A stretch of 64,000 bases of DNA from Nonomuraea sediminis (GCF_018531495.1 NZ_JAHDTI010000006.1:186001-250000), one strand, 5' to 3'. Positions 51,153 through 59,765 are shown, counted from the stretch's first letter. The notes: generated by a model not told the origin, from the letters alone. Translations and numbers: made by a program.

Positions 51153-51888
51153 CGGCAAGGTCGCGCTGATCACCGGCGGGGCCCGCGGCATGGGCGAGGC
51201 ACACGTGCGGCTCTTCCTGTCCGAGGGCGCCCAGGTGGTCTTCGGCGACGTCCTGGAGGAGGAGGGCAAGGCGCTGGCGGAGGAGACGGGCGCCGTCTTC
51301 GTCCGCCACGACGTCACCAGCCCCGAGGAGTGGCAGCGCGCCGTCGCCACGGCCACGGAGCTGTACGGCAAGCTGGACGTGCTCGTCAACAACGCGGGAA
51401 TTCTGAAGTTCGGTCGGATCGCCGACATGTCGCCGGACGACTTCTCCCGCATCGTCGACGTCAACCTCAAGGGCACCTGGCTGGGCGTCAAGTCGGTCAT
51501 CGACCCGATGAAGGCGGCCGGGCGCGGCTCGATCGTGAACATCTCCTCCATCGAGGGCTTCATCGGCGCGGAAGGCCTCTCGGCCTACGCGGCCTCCAAG
51601 TTCGCCATCCGCGGCGTCACCAAGTCGGCGGCCCGCGAGCTGGCCCGCTTCAAGATCCGCGTCAACTCGGTCCACCCGGGAGCGATCAACACCTCCATGG
51701 TCATGGACGCCGACATGATGGCGGAGGTGGACGCGGAGGCATTCGTCAAATCCATGGTCATCAAACGCTTCGCGAAACCCGTCGAGGTCTCGCACGTGGT
51801 CGCCTTCCTGGCCTCCGACAGGTCCAGCTACTGCACAGGCAGCGAGTTCACCGTGGACGGCGGCCTCACCACCGGCGCCGGCTACTGA
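51139..51888 (+). CDS. hydroxysteroid-dehydrogenase-like SDR
   Basis: 249 residues. VALITGGARGMGEAHVRLFL, DVLVNNAGILKFGRI and catalytic SSIEGFIGAEGLSAYAASK (YxxxK intact). The SSIEG-YAASKFAIRG pattern is that of 3-alpha/20-beta-hydroxysteroid dehydrogenases. Overlaps the ligase gene by 14 nt; last gene of the five-gene operon. Confidence 0.9.
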   Translation: MGLLDGKVALITGGARGMGEAHVRLFLSEGAQVVFGDVLEEEGKALAEETGAVFVRHDVTSPEEWQRAVATATELYGKLDVLVNNAGILKFGRIADMSPDDFSRIVDVNLKGTWLGVKSVIDPMKAAGRGSIVNISSIEGFIGAEGLSAYAASKFAIRGVTKSAARELARFKIRVNSVHPGAINTSMVMDADMMAEVDAEAFVKSMVIKRFAKPVEVSHVVAFLASDRSSYCTGSEFTVDGGLTTGAGY

Positions 51889-51901
51889 CCCCCGGTCTTC
51901 G

Positions 51902-52588
51902 TCAGGCCGGGGCGGGACGGCGGCGGCGGGTTCGGGTGGCGGCTACCGGGTCGATGGTGGTCCAGGTGGCCGCCAGGGCGACCGACGGGGTGCGGCCTCT
52001 GGCGACGTGGCGCAGCGCGTGGGCCGCGGCCGCGGTCGCGTCGTGGGACTCGATGGCGGCGTAGATCTCGTGGTGCTCGGCGCACTGCTGGTCAGGGTCG
52101 CCGTGCGTGAGGCGGAAGAGCCAGCGCAGGCGCGCCTCCAGCGGGCGCATCATGTCGATGAGCAGCGCGTTGCCCGACAGGTCCACCACGGCCGTGTGGA
52201 ATTCGGCGTTGGCCAGGGCGATGTCGCGGGGCTCGCCGCGCCCGGTGGCCTCGTCGGCCCTGTCCAGTACGGCGTGCAGCCGCGCCAGCCCGTCCGCGTC
52301 GGCGCGCTGGGCGGCGAGCTTCGCCGCCAGCACCTCCAGGCTCTCCCGCACGTCGAAGAAGTCGTCCACGTCGGCCGGGGTGAACGGGCTGACCAGGACT
52401 CCTTGCCGGGGCACGAGCACGACGAGGCGTTCGGCCTCCAGCCTGCTCAGTGCCTCGCGGACCGGGACGCGGGAGACGTCGAGCTCGGCCGCGAGATCGC
52501 GTTCGATGAGGCGCTGCCCGGGCGTCAGGTCGCCCTCGATGATGCGCTCCTTGAGCGTGGCGTAGACCGCTTCGCGCGCCGTCGACAT
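51902..52588 (-). CDS. GntR-family (FCD-type) regulator
   Basis: 228 residues. The winged helix YATLKERIIEGDLTPGQRLI, LAAELDVSRVPVREALSRLE is followed by an FCD ligand-binding domain with NAEFHTAVVDLSGN and EHHEIYAAIESHD carrying the metal-binding histidines. Its own promoter region holds a CGGTATACCG palindrome. Convergent with the SDR operon; may sense an organic acid. Confidence 0.9.
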   Translation of the reverse strand: MSTAREAVYATLKERIIEGDLTPGQRLIERDLAAELDVSRVPVREALSRLEAERLVVLVPRQGVLVSPFTPADVDDFFDVRESLEVLAAKLAAQRADADGLARLHAVLDRADEATGRGEPRDIALANAEFHTAVVDLSGNALLIDMMRPLEARLRWLFRLTHGDPDQQCAEHHEIYAAIESHDATAAAAHALRHVARGRTPSVALAATWTTIDPVAATRTRRRRPAPA

Positions 52589-52611
52589 GTCCCCAACCTT
52601 GTCACAGACAA

Positions 52612-52621
52612 CGGTATACCG
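52612..52621. promoter_or_regulatory. GntR operator
   Basis: CGGTATACCG, a perfect 10-bp palindrome, 24 bp upstream of the GntR start codon. GTATAC cores are typical of FadR/VanR-subfamily sites. Probably autoregulatory. Confidence 0.7.
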
Positions 52622-52683
52622 CTATTGGTGAGTGGGCTTGCTTGCCCGGTCAGCGGGGTTGTGGGCCGCGCGCGCAAAAACGG

Positions 52684-53034
52684 CTAGATGCGGTGGGAGA
52701 CCACGTTGACGATTTTGCCGCTGGGGTCCTGGACGAAGAAGCGGCGGACGCCCCAGGCCTCGTCCTGGAGAGGGTGCACGATGGTGGCGCCGGAGGCGAG
52801 CATGGTGGCGTGGACGGCGTCGACGTCCTCCACCTCGACGCTGAAGTCGGCCTGGACCGGCGCCGTGGCGTCCTTGGTGACCAGCGTGACCTGGGCCGTG
52901 GGGTTCGCGGGTGAGGCGAGCGTGACGACCCAGCCCAGGTCCATGACCTCGACGAACCCGAGCCGCTCGTAGAAAGCCCTGCTCGCGTCCAGGGCTTCGG
53001 AGGCGATGTCCGGCACGACGCGTCTGATGCTCAT
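52684..53034 (-). CDS. VOC-superfamily protein
   Basis: 116 residues from ATG 53034 (MSIRRVVPDIASEALDASRA). The glyoxalase/bleomycin-resistance fold ends in RRFFVQDPSGKIVNVVSHRI. No operon partner. Function unassigned. Confidence 0.85.
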   Translation of the reverse strand: MSIRRVVPDIASEALDASRAFYERLGFVEVMDLGWVVTLASPANPTAQVTLVTKDATAPVQADFSVEVEDVDAVHATMLASGATIVHPLQDEAWGVRRFFVQDPSGKIVNVVSHRI

Positions 53035-53272
53035 GCCAGGCAGGCTAGCCGTTGATCCCGACACTTCCTGGACATCCGCCCGAATTCGTGCTTCAAGGTA
53101 GATCTTTCGGGCTTTGTCGGGATTGTCGCAAGATTTCTGGCGGCGTTTCGACCTGCGGTTTTATCGGTCCTGGTGCCTTGAAGGTTTCTTGACCCTGGCG
53201 TGACCTGTTCTTTTGCCAAGGTAATCTCCCCTCGTCACGAAAGGCTACAGGCCTCTGGTTTGTCACACGTGT

Positions 53273-53299
53273 CCCGGGGATCTCCCCTGTCACCCCGGG
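53273..53299 (+). promoter_or_regulatory. mutually exclusive hairpins in the CHAP-gene leader
   Basis: CCCGGGG (53273-53279) can pair with CCCCGGG (53293-53299), or its GGGG can pair with CCCC at 53284-53287. Both structures end about 10 nt before the GGAAGG ribosome site of the CHAP gene, so they could modulate translation or termination. The rest of 53035-53318 holds no gene; I see no ydaO/c-di-AMP riboswitch signature. Confidence 0.4.
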
Positions 53300-53318
53300 C
53301 TGCGCTCCGGAAGGTTTC

Positions 53319-54908
53319 ATGTCACCTGAGATGAAGAAGTACATCGACCTGCTCGAGAGCCAGCTCGGCTACTCAGAGAAGGCCGGTGCCTACACCAAGT
53401 TCGGCGACTGGTACGGCAAGAACGTCGAGTTCGACGCCGACTACAGTTCGTCGCCCTGGTGTGACATGTACCTGTCGTGGGCCGCGGACAAGCTCGGCTT
53501 CGAGAACTGGATCGGCCAGTTCGCCTTCACCCAGGCGCACGCCGAGTGGTTCAAGGAGCACGACGCCTGGGGGCACAAGCCGCAGCCGGGCGCGTTCGTG
53601 TTCTACGACTGGGGCGGATCGAAGTCCATCGACGGCATCGACCACGTCGGCGTGGTGACCAAGGTCGTGGGCGACAGGATCTTCACGATCGAGGGCAACA
53701 TCGACGGCGGCACGGCCAAGCGCAAGGAGCGCGACACCAGCAAGGTCGTCGGCTACGGCTACCCCGAGAAGATCAAGGAACGCCTGGACGCCGAGGCGAT
53801 CGCCAAGCAGCAGGACGAGGAGCAGTCGTCCCCGCCCGCCGACCCCGAGGTCGGAACGCTCCAGCTCCCGGAGAACGACCTCGCCTCCCTGATCCACCCG
53901 CCCGAGGCCGCCTCTCGCCCCGTGCCCCTCGCCGCCGGAGCTCCCGCCGGGTCGCCCGCGCCGACGCCCACCGCGGCTCCGAAGAAGGCGACCCCCAGGA
54001 CCTCGCCGCAGCCCATCAAGAGCCCCAAGAAGGGCAAGCACGCCAAACCGGCCACCGCCGACACCCAGGCCGCCACCACGCAGCCGCTGCCGGTCATCAC
54101 GGCCGCCTCCGCCGCCAGGCCCCTCCCCGCGCTCAACTCCCCCACGCTGCTGGGCTCCGCGATGGTGGCCGCCCTCGCGGTCCTGGCCGTCGCCAAGACC
54201 CGTCAACGCCGCGTACGGCTTGCCACGGCCACCACCCGCCCGGCCACCACCCGCGCCCGCGGCCACCGCCGCGCCCCCAGCCGCCGGACCCGCCACGTCC
54301 CCCAGGAACCCCTCCTCGAGACCGCCCTCCCGACGCCCACCACAGAGCTCCCCGAGACCACGCTCCCCGCCATGGAGCTCGCCGCGACCACGCTCCCCGC
54401 CCCCGCGACAGAGCTCGTCGCGACCACGAGCCCGGCCTCCGCCACGACCACGATCCCGGCTCCCGCCACGGAGGCCGCCGAGACCGCGTTCACGCCCCAG
54501 GCGTTCGCCGGTCCGGGAGACGTGCTGGCGGCCAGCATCGCGGCGGCACGGGCGCTCGCGATCCCCGAGGCGACGACCCCGTTCGACGCGTTCGCCCCGC
54601 CCGCCGCGGAAACCCGGCAACCCGTCGAAACCTGGCCCGCCCAGGAAACCGCTCCGGAAGCCTTGCTCCACGGATCGCCCGCGGAACCCAGGCGCCGCGT
54701 CGAGCCCGGGCATCACACCCTCCGGGAGTCCCGCCCCGAGCCGTACCGGGGCCACCGCCGCCAGGAGGCCAAGGAACGGATTCGCCGCCGCCGCGGCACC
54801 CGTCCCGAGGAGCCCAGGTTCGACCAGGACGCCCCGCTGCGCGGCCGCCGGCACCGCCCCGCCGTACAGGAGCAGACCCGCCGCAGGGGCCGTCACCGCG
54901 CGCTATGA
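53319..54908 (+). CDS. CHAP-domain cell-wall amidase-like membrane protein without signal peptide
   Basis: 529 residues. N-terminal CHAP domain (about 5-150) with C48 in SSSPWCDMYLSWAADKLG and H109 in DGIDHVGVVTK. A low-complexity Pro/Ala/Lys linker leads to one hydrophobic helix (~277-294), then an Arg-rich segment (KTRQRRVR) and a long Pro/Thr/Ala tail ending in many arginines. There is no N-terminal signal; positive charges after the helix predict CHAP outside and the tail inside (N-out). If so, the tail could bind nucleic acid or cytoplasmic partners. Ends in a 6-nt overlap with the convergent LLM gene. Confidence 0.85.
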   Translation: MSPEMKKYIDLLESQLGYSEKAGAYTKFGDWYGKNVEFDADYSSSPWCDMYLSWAADKLGFENWIGQFAFTQAHAEWFKEHDAWGHKPQPGAFVFYDWGGSKSIDGIDHVGVVTKVVGDRIFTIEGNIDGGTAKRKERDTSKVVGYGYPEKIKERLDAEAIAKQQDEEQSSPPADPEVGTLQLPENDLASLIHPPEAASRPVPLAAGAPAGSPAPTPTAAPKKATPRTSPQPIKSPKKGKHAKPATADTQAATTQPLPVITAASAARPLPALNSPTLLGSAMVAALAVLAVAKTRQRRVRLATATTRPATTRARGHRRAPSRRTRHVPQEPLLETALPTPTTELPETTLPAMELAATTLPAPATELVATTSPASATTTIPAPATEAAETAFTPQAFAGPGDVLAASIAAARALAIPEATTPFDAFAPPAAETRQPVETWPAQETAPEALLHGSPAEPRRRVEPGHHTLRESRPEPYRGHRRQEAKERIRRRRGTRPEEPRFDQDAPLRGRRHRPAVQEQTRRRGRHRAL

Positions 54909-55730
54909 CAGCCCGTGGGCGCGGGCGAAGGCGACCAGAGCCTGTACGGCGTCGCGGGACCGAGCCCAGGGCCGGACGATGAGCCGGTCCACGCCGAGCG
55001 CCGCCCACGCGGGCACCTCGGCGGGCGAGGCCAGCGAGTAGGCGTGCACGGTGATGGAGAAGGGCCGGCGATCGCGCAGCGCCGCGAGGCGGTCGAGCTG
55101 CGGCCGGATCGAGTCGAGCGTGTGCGGCATGCTGATCCACCCGTCGCACAGCAGGGCCGCCCGCCGCAGCGCCGCGGGTGATTCGCCGCCGGCCAGGATC
55201 GGCAGGTGCGCCTGCACGGGCTTGGGATCGAAGGCCACCTCCTCGAAGGAGTAGAACCGCCCCCGGTGCGACACGGCGGGCTCGGTCCACAGCCGGCGCG
55301 CGAGGAGGATGGCCTCGTCCAGCCGGGCGCCGCGGTTCTCGAAGGGGATCTGGGCGGCGTCCCACTCGCCGCGGTACCACCCGGCGCCCACCCCGCAGAT
55401 GGCGCGCCCGCCGGAGACGGCGTCGAGCGTGGCGAAGGCCCTGGCTGAGGCGAAGGGGTGCCGCAGAGCGAACAGGTGGACAGCGGTGCCGAGCCTGACC
55501 CGGGTGGTGAGCGCGGCCAGGTGGCACAGGTAGGCGGGGGCGTCGAAGAGCGGGGTAGTGGGTTTGATGCCTGGCTTGTCGGTGCCCGGATAGACGGCCA
55601 GGGAGAGGTCGGTGGCGAAGACCAGGTGCTCGGGCAGCCACACGGATTCGAACCCGAGCTCGTCGGCGGCGACCGCGACGTCCTTCCACGCCGCCGGGTG
55701 CAGCAGCCCGAGCGGCACGCCGTACTTCAC
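54903..55730 (-). CDS. LLM-class F420-dependent oxidoreductase
   Basis: 275 residues, GTG start with GGAGG upstream. MKYGVPLGLLHPAAWKDVAV, GFESVWLPEHLVF and TTRVRLGTAVHLFALRHPF followed by GGRAICGVGAGWYRGEW are typical of F420-dependent LLM enzymes. Third gene of the acyl-CoA-dehydrogenase operon (4-nt overlap). Confidence 0.88.
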   Translation of the reverse strand: MKYGVPLGLLHPAAWKDVAVAADELGFESVWLPEHLVFATDLSLAVYPGTDKPGIKPTTPLFDAPAYLCHLAALTTRVRLGTAVHLFALRHPFASARAFATLDAVSGGRAICGVGAGWYRGEWDAAQIPFENRGARLDEAILLARRLWTEPAVSHRGRFYSFEEVAFDPKPVQAHLPILAGGESPAALRRAALLCDGWISMPHTLDSIRPQLDRLAALRDRRPFSITVHAYSLASPAEVPAWAALGVDRLIVRPWARSRDAVQALVAFARAHGLS

Positions 55731-56608
55731 GGGTACCTCCGTGAGCCGAGCGAGGCCCTGACGCGGGCGCGGTGGTCGGCGGAGGTCCCGTAGGCGGCGG
55801 CCAGCGACCACGCCCTGGCCAGCCAGAAGCGCAGGTCCAGCTCGTGGGTGTAGCCGATGGCGCCGTGGACCTGGAGTGCCGCCCGCGCCGCGAGGGCGGC
55901 GGCCTCCCCGGCGGCGGCCTTGGCCGCGCTCACGTCGCGCTCGCCGAGCGAGAGTGCGGCCCGGTGGACCAGCGGCGCGGCGAACTCCAGGGCGATGGCC
56001 ACGTCGGCGAGCCGGTGCTTGACCGCCTGGAAGGACCCGATCGGCTTGCCGAACTGGGTGCGGACGCGGGCGTAGGCCACCGTGGTGTCGAGCAGGTGGC
56101 GTCCCACCCCGATGAGCTGCGCCGCCGTGGCCACCGTGGCCTGCGCGACGACCGTCTCCAGCGCGCCAGGCAAATGCGAAATATCCGTATAAGTCACGTC
56201 GAAAAGCAGCCGCCCGGGATCCCAGCTGGGCCGCGGCGACAGCCGTACGTCGGAAGCGAGATGCAACCCCCCATCGACAGCGACGACGACCTGGTCGGCG
56301 AGATCCGCGTCCGGGGCGAGGCCGCCGAGCTGAGCGCTGACGCACGCCTTGTCGAAGTGCAGGTACGGCAGCGCCACCAGGGTCTCCACCACGGGCCCTG
56401 TGAGGCAGGCGCGTCCCGTCTCCTCCAGCGCGGGCAGCGCGTCGACCAGCGAGAGCCCGAGCCCGCCCGGCGCGAGCAGGGTGAAGAAGCCGAGCGCGGC
56501 CAGCTCGTCCCAGCCGGAGCCGCGCCGGGCGGGGGTGGCGTGGTCGCGCAGCACGTCGCGCACGGTGGCGGCGATGGCCAGCTGGTCGTCGGTGAAGGCG
56601 AAGTTCAT
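55727..56608 (-). CDS. acyl-CoA dehydrogenase, small subunit type
   Basis: 293 residues, shorter than typical (~380). The N-terminal helical domain is reduced (MNFAFTDDQLAIAATVRDVL); the C-terminal FAD-binding part has YARVRTQFGKPIGSFQAVKH and ALQVHGAIGYTHELDLRFWL. This size and composition fit one subunit of the alpha2beta2 FadE enzymes of actinobacterial steroid degradation, paired with the next gene upstream. Flanked by 4-nt overlaps on both sides. Confidence 0.88.
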   Translation of the reverse strand: MNFAFTDDQLAIAATVRDVLRDHATPARRGSGWDELAALGFFTLLAPGGLGLSLVDALPALEETGRACLTGPVVETLVALPYLHFDKACVSAQLGGLAPDADLADQVVVAVDGGLHLASDVRLSPRPSWDPGRLLFDVTYTDISHLPGALETVVAQATVATAAQLIGVGRHLLDTTVAYARVRTQFGKPIGSFQAVKHRLADVAIALEFAAPLVHRAALSLGERDVSAAKAAAGEAAALAARAALQVHGAIGYTHELDLRFWLARAWSLAAAYGTSADHRARVRASLGSRRYP

Positions 56609-57702
56609 CGCGGCAGCCCCAGGACTCGTTCGGCGACGATGTTGCGCTGGATCTCGTTGGTACCCGCGTAGATGGGACCCGCCAGGGAGAACAGGAACCC
56701 GTCCAGCCAGGGCGTGGCCGCCGCCCGCTCACCCAGGATCTCCATGGCCAGGGCGTGCATACGCAGGTCCAGCTCGGACCAGAAGACCTTGCCCATGCTG
56801 GTGGCGGGCCCGATCTCCGCGCCTGACAGCAGGCGGTGCGCGACGCCGAAGGTGTGCAGGCGGTAGGCCTCGGCGTCGATCCAGCACCGGGCGGCCCTGT
56901 CGGCGAGCACCGGATCGCCGGTGGCCAGCCGGACGAGCCGGTCGGCGGTGGCCAGGAAGCGCCCGGGGCTGCGCAGGGCGAGCCCGCGTTCGGACGAGGT
57001 GGTGGCCATCGCGATCCGCCACCCCTCGCCGACCTGGCCGAGCACCATCGAGTCGGGCACGAACACGCCGTCGAAGAACAGCTCGGCGAACCCGTGCTCG
57101 CCGTCCAGCTGCGCGATCGGCCTGACCGTGACCTCATCCAGCGGGAACAGGAAGTACGTCAGCCCGTGGTGCCGCTCGCCGCCGGTGCGGAACAGGCCGA
57201 ACCCGTGGGAGGCGAAGGCGGCCCGCGAGCTCCACGTCTTGTGCCCGTAGAGCCGCCAGCCGCCGTCGTCCCGCTCGGCCCTGGAGGTGAGCGCCGCCAG
57301 GTCGCTGCCCGCCTCGGGCTCCGACCAGGCCTGCGCCCACACGTCGTCGGCGCGGGCCATCCTGGGCAGCAGGTCCTGCCGCTGTTCGGGGGTGCCGAAG
57401 CGCATGAGCGTAGGGGCCAGCAGGAAGATGCCGTTCTGGGTCACCCTGGCGGGGGCTCCCGCGGCCCAGTACTCCTCCTCGAAGATGAGCCACTCGATCA
57501 GGGACGCGTCCCGCCCGCCGTACTCGCGCGACCAGGACACGACCGACAGCCGGGCCTCGGTCAGCTCCGCCTCCCAGCGGCGGTGCGCCTCGAAGCCCTC
57601 GGCGGTGTCCATGGACGGCAGGTCCTGGGGGACGTGGGCGGCCAGCCAGGCGCGCACCTCGGCGCGGAAGGCCTGCTCGGCCTCGGAGAAGTCGAGATCC
57701 AC
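56605..57702 (-). CDS. acyl-CoA dehydrogenase, FadE-like
   Basis: 365 residues, GTG start 57702. VWAQAWSEPEAGSDLAALTS, WRLYGHKTWSSRAAFASHGF, DGVFVPDSMVLGQVGEGWR and C-terminal IYAGTNEIQRNIVAERVLGL are the usual dehydrogenase motifs, close in pattern to steroid FadE proteins. Presumed partner of the 293-residue subunit to form a heterotetramer. Starts about 7 nt after a -10 element inside the palindrome at 57707-57728. Confidence 0.9.
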   Translation of the reverse strand: MDLDFSEAEQAFRAEVRAWLAAHVPQDLPSMDTAEGFEAHRRWEAELTEARLSVVSWSREYGGRDASLIEWLIFEEEYWAAGAPARVTQNGIFLLAPTLMRFGTPEQRQDLLPRMARADDVWAQAWSEPEAGSDLAALTSRAERDDGGWRLYGHKTWSSRAAFASHGFGLFRTGGERHHGLTYFLFPLDEVTVRPIAQLDGEHGFAELFFDGVFVPDSMVLGQVGEGWRIAMATTSSERGLALRSPGRFLATADRLVRLATGDPVLADRAARCWIDAEAYRLHTFGVAHRLLSGAEIGPATSMGKVFWSELDLRMHALAMEILGERAAATPWLDGFLFSLAGPIYAGTNEIQRNIVAERVLGLPR

Positions 57703-57706
57703 ACCG

Positions 57707-57728
57707 ACCAAACTAGCGCACGCTTGGT
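57707..57728. promoter_or_regulatory. CCAAGCG-N2-CGCTAG palindrome upstream of the dehydrogenase operon
   Basis: On the minus strand ACCAAGCGTGCGCTAG then TTTGGT. The TAGTTT is a probable -10; the GTG start lies about 7 nt later (leaderless). Nearly identical to 47044-47065, so the same regulator should control both operons. It also lies 29 bp before the divergent PucR-type gene. Confidence 0.65.
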
Positions 57729-57756
57729 TACGGATCCAGCGGGGTAGGCTTGGCCG

Positions 57757-58731
57757 GTGCGAGGACTCCTGCTCAGGCTGTCGACGCTGGACGCCGACGC
57801 GGAGAGCGCCGTGCGGGTGATCGCGTACTTCGACTCGCTGGTGCGGGACCACGTCACCGTCCCCTCCCTGCTCATGGCCACCGCCCGGCTCGCCCAGTGC
57901 CCCGTCGGGCTGCACGACGCCGCGACGGGCCGGACGTACCGGGCCGACCTCACGGTGGAGACCGTCGCCGCGCCACCCGAGGGGACGCGGCTGGTCTGGA
58001 TGGAACGCGACGGCGAGCCGCACGGGCTCGACGAGATCGTGCTGGAGCGCTTCGCCGTGGCCGCCGAGGTGACGCTCGAGCGTGCGACGGCACAGGACCC
58101 CGCGCTGGTCGAGCTGGCGCTGTCGGCCGACATCGGCGAGGCGGAGCGCACCAGGGCGCTGCGGCTGCTCGGGTTCGGCCCGGCGATGCCGGTGCAGGCG
58201 CTGGCCGTCTCGGGCGAGGTGGCGGGCATCCGCGCGCTCGGCGGGCACGTGCGCGTGGCCCGCGTCGGCGCGGTGGACGCGGTCCTGACCTCGCCCGCGG
58301 TGCAGGCGCTGCCCGACGGCGCGCGCGTCGGGATCGGACCCGAGCTGCCCGGCCTGCGGGTCGCCGAGTCCTGGGCGGGCGCGCGGACCGCGCTGCGCTT
58401 CACGGGTCCGCACGACCGGGTGGTGCGCTGGAGCGAGCTGGGCGCGCTCGCGCTCTTCGCCGACCTGCCTCCGGCCGCGATCGAGGAACTGCCCGACGTG
58501 CGGGCCGCCAGGAGGCTGGGCGAGGAGGCGCTGACGGCGGTGCGGGCGCTGTGCGTGGCGGGCTCGATCCGCGCCGCCGCCACCACCGTCCACCTGCACC
58601 ACAGCTCGATGGCCGCGCGCATCGCCCGCGCGGAGTCGGTGCTCGGCTTCTCGCTCGCCGACTCCGCCGGGAGCCTGCGCGCCCACCTCGCCCTGGCCCT
58701 GGTACGGCTCAGCGCAACAGAGCCCGCCTGA
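57757..58731 (+). CDS. PucR-type helix-turn-helix regulator
   Basis: 324 residues, GTG start. The C-terminal HTH_30 region is AATTVHLHHSSMAARIARAE then LGFSLADSAGSLRAHLALAL, at about residues 265-315; the N-terminal two thirds are a GAF/PucR-like sensing region without clear cofactor motifs. Divergent from the dehydrogenase operon; possible activator of it. Its end overlaps the convergent hydrolase gene by 23 nt. Confidence 0.82.
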   Translation: MRGLLLRLSTLDADAESAVRVIAYFDSLVRDHVTVPSLLMATARLAQCPVGLHDAATGRTYRADLTVETVAAPPEGTRLVWMERDGEPHGLDEIVLERFAVAAEVTLERATAQDPALVELALSADIGEAERTRALRLLGFGPAMPVQALAVSGEVAGIRALGGHVRVARVGAVDAVLTSPAVQALPDGARVGIGPELPGLRVAESWAGARTALRFTGPHDRVVRWSELGALALFADLPPAAIEELPDVRAARRLGEEALTAVRALCVAGSIRAAATTVHLHHSSMAARIARAESVLGFSLADSAGSLRAHLALALVRLSATEPA

Positions 58732-59668
58732 GCGAGGCCACCCTGGCCGCCTGGGCCCGCGCCCCGATCTCGGTGTTCGGGATCATCATGTCGAAGCCGT
58801 GGAAGGCCCCCGGATAGAGGTGGAACTCGGTCGACACCCCGGCCTGGGCCAGCCGCAGCACGTAGTCGATGCACTCGTCGCGGAAGACCTCGAGCTCGCC
58901 CACGTCCACGAACGCCTGCGGCAGCCCCGACAGGTCCGTCGCCCGCGCCGGCGCCGCGTAAGGCGGGACGTCGTCCGTGCCGGCCCTGTCACCGAGCAGC
59001 GCCCTCCACCCGAGCAGGTTCGCCTCCCTGTTCCACACCACGGCCTCGGTGAACTCGTGGCTGGACGGGGTGATGTTGCGGTCGTCCAGCATCGGGCACA
59101 TCAGCAGCTGCAGCACCAGCGCGGGTCCGCCCCTGTCACGGGCGAGCAGCGCGGTGGCCGCGGCCAGTCCTCCGCCGGCGCTCGCCCCGCCCAGGGCCAG
59201 CCGCGACGGGTCGATGCCCAGCTCGGCGGCGTTCTTGGCGGTCCACACCAGGCCCGCGTAGCAGTCCTCGACCGGCGCGGGGTGCGGGTGCTCGGGCGCC
59301 AGGCGGTACTCGACGGACACGGCCACGATGCCCAGCTGCTCGACGATCGGGACCAGGTGGGCGTCGTCGATCTCGGGCGTGCCCACGATCATGCCGCCGC
59401 CGTGGATCCAGTACAGGGCGGGCCGCGCCGTGCCGGACGGCTCGGCGGGACGGTAGATCCGCAGCCGGATGTCGGGCTCGCCCTCGGGACCCGGGACCTG
59501 CCTGTCCTCGATCGACACCGTGGTCTCCGGCAGCGGGGTGGCCGCGATCACGGCGTTGAACTCGGCCCGCCGTTCGGCGATGTTGTCCAGGGTCAGCTCG
59601 TACTCGGGCAGGTGCAGCTGCTCGAGCCCGGCGCGCAGCTCGGGGTCGAGGTTCGGATGAGTGGCCAT
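58709..59668 (-). CDS. alpha/beta hydrolase, hormone-sensitive-lipase family
   Basis: 319 residues from ATG 59668. Oxyanion loop YWIHGGGMIVGTPEIDD, nucleophile in LALGGASAGGGLAAATALL (GASAG), catalytic Asp in VDVGELEVFRDECIDYV and His in YPGAFHGFDMM. Carboxylesterase for a short acyl ester. Divergent from the SDR gene across a KstR2-type box. Confidence 0.9.
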   Translation of the reverse strand: MATHPNLDPELRAGLEQLHLPEYELTLDNIAERRAEFNAVIAATPLPETTVSIEDRQVPGPEGEPDIRLRIYRPAEPSGTARPALYWIHGGGMIVGTPEIDDAHLVPIVEQLGIVAVSVEYRLAPEHPHPAPVEDCYAGLVWTAKNAAELGIDPSRLALGGASAGGGLAAATALLARDRGGPALVLQLLMCPMLDDRNITPSSHEFTEAVVWNREANLLGWRALLGDRAGTDDVPPYAAPARATDLSGLPQAFVDVGELEVFRDECIDYVLRLAQAGVSTEFHLYPGAFHGFDMMIPNTEIGARAQAARVASLRRALLR

Positions 59669-59746
59669 GACCTGATCGTGCGAGACGGGCCGCGACCCGC
59701 ACAACCGCCATCCGGCTGCGATGACCCGCTCCTGACCCGCCATCTG

Positions 59747-59765
59747 GCCAAGCGCTTGTTACGAT
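59747..59765. promoter_or_regulatory. KstR2-type box and leaderless promoter of the SDR gene
   Basis: GCCAAGCGCTTGTT (59747-59760), one mismatch to AnCAAGnnCTTGnT. Its last T begins a TACGAT -10 (59760-59765), followed by 6 nt and the ATG at 59772. This arrangement is the same, base for base in spacing, as at fadA6. Confidence 0.75.

Noticed and set aside
53065..53318. Possible ydaO/c-di-AMP riboswitch before the CHAP gene
   Set aside because: Cell-wall hydrolase genes often have one, but the conserved core elements I would expect are not visible.
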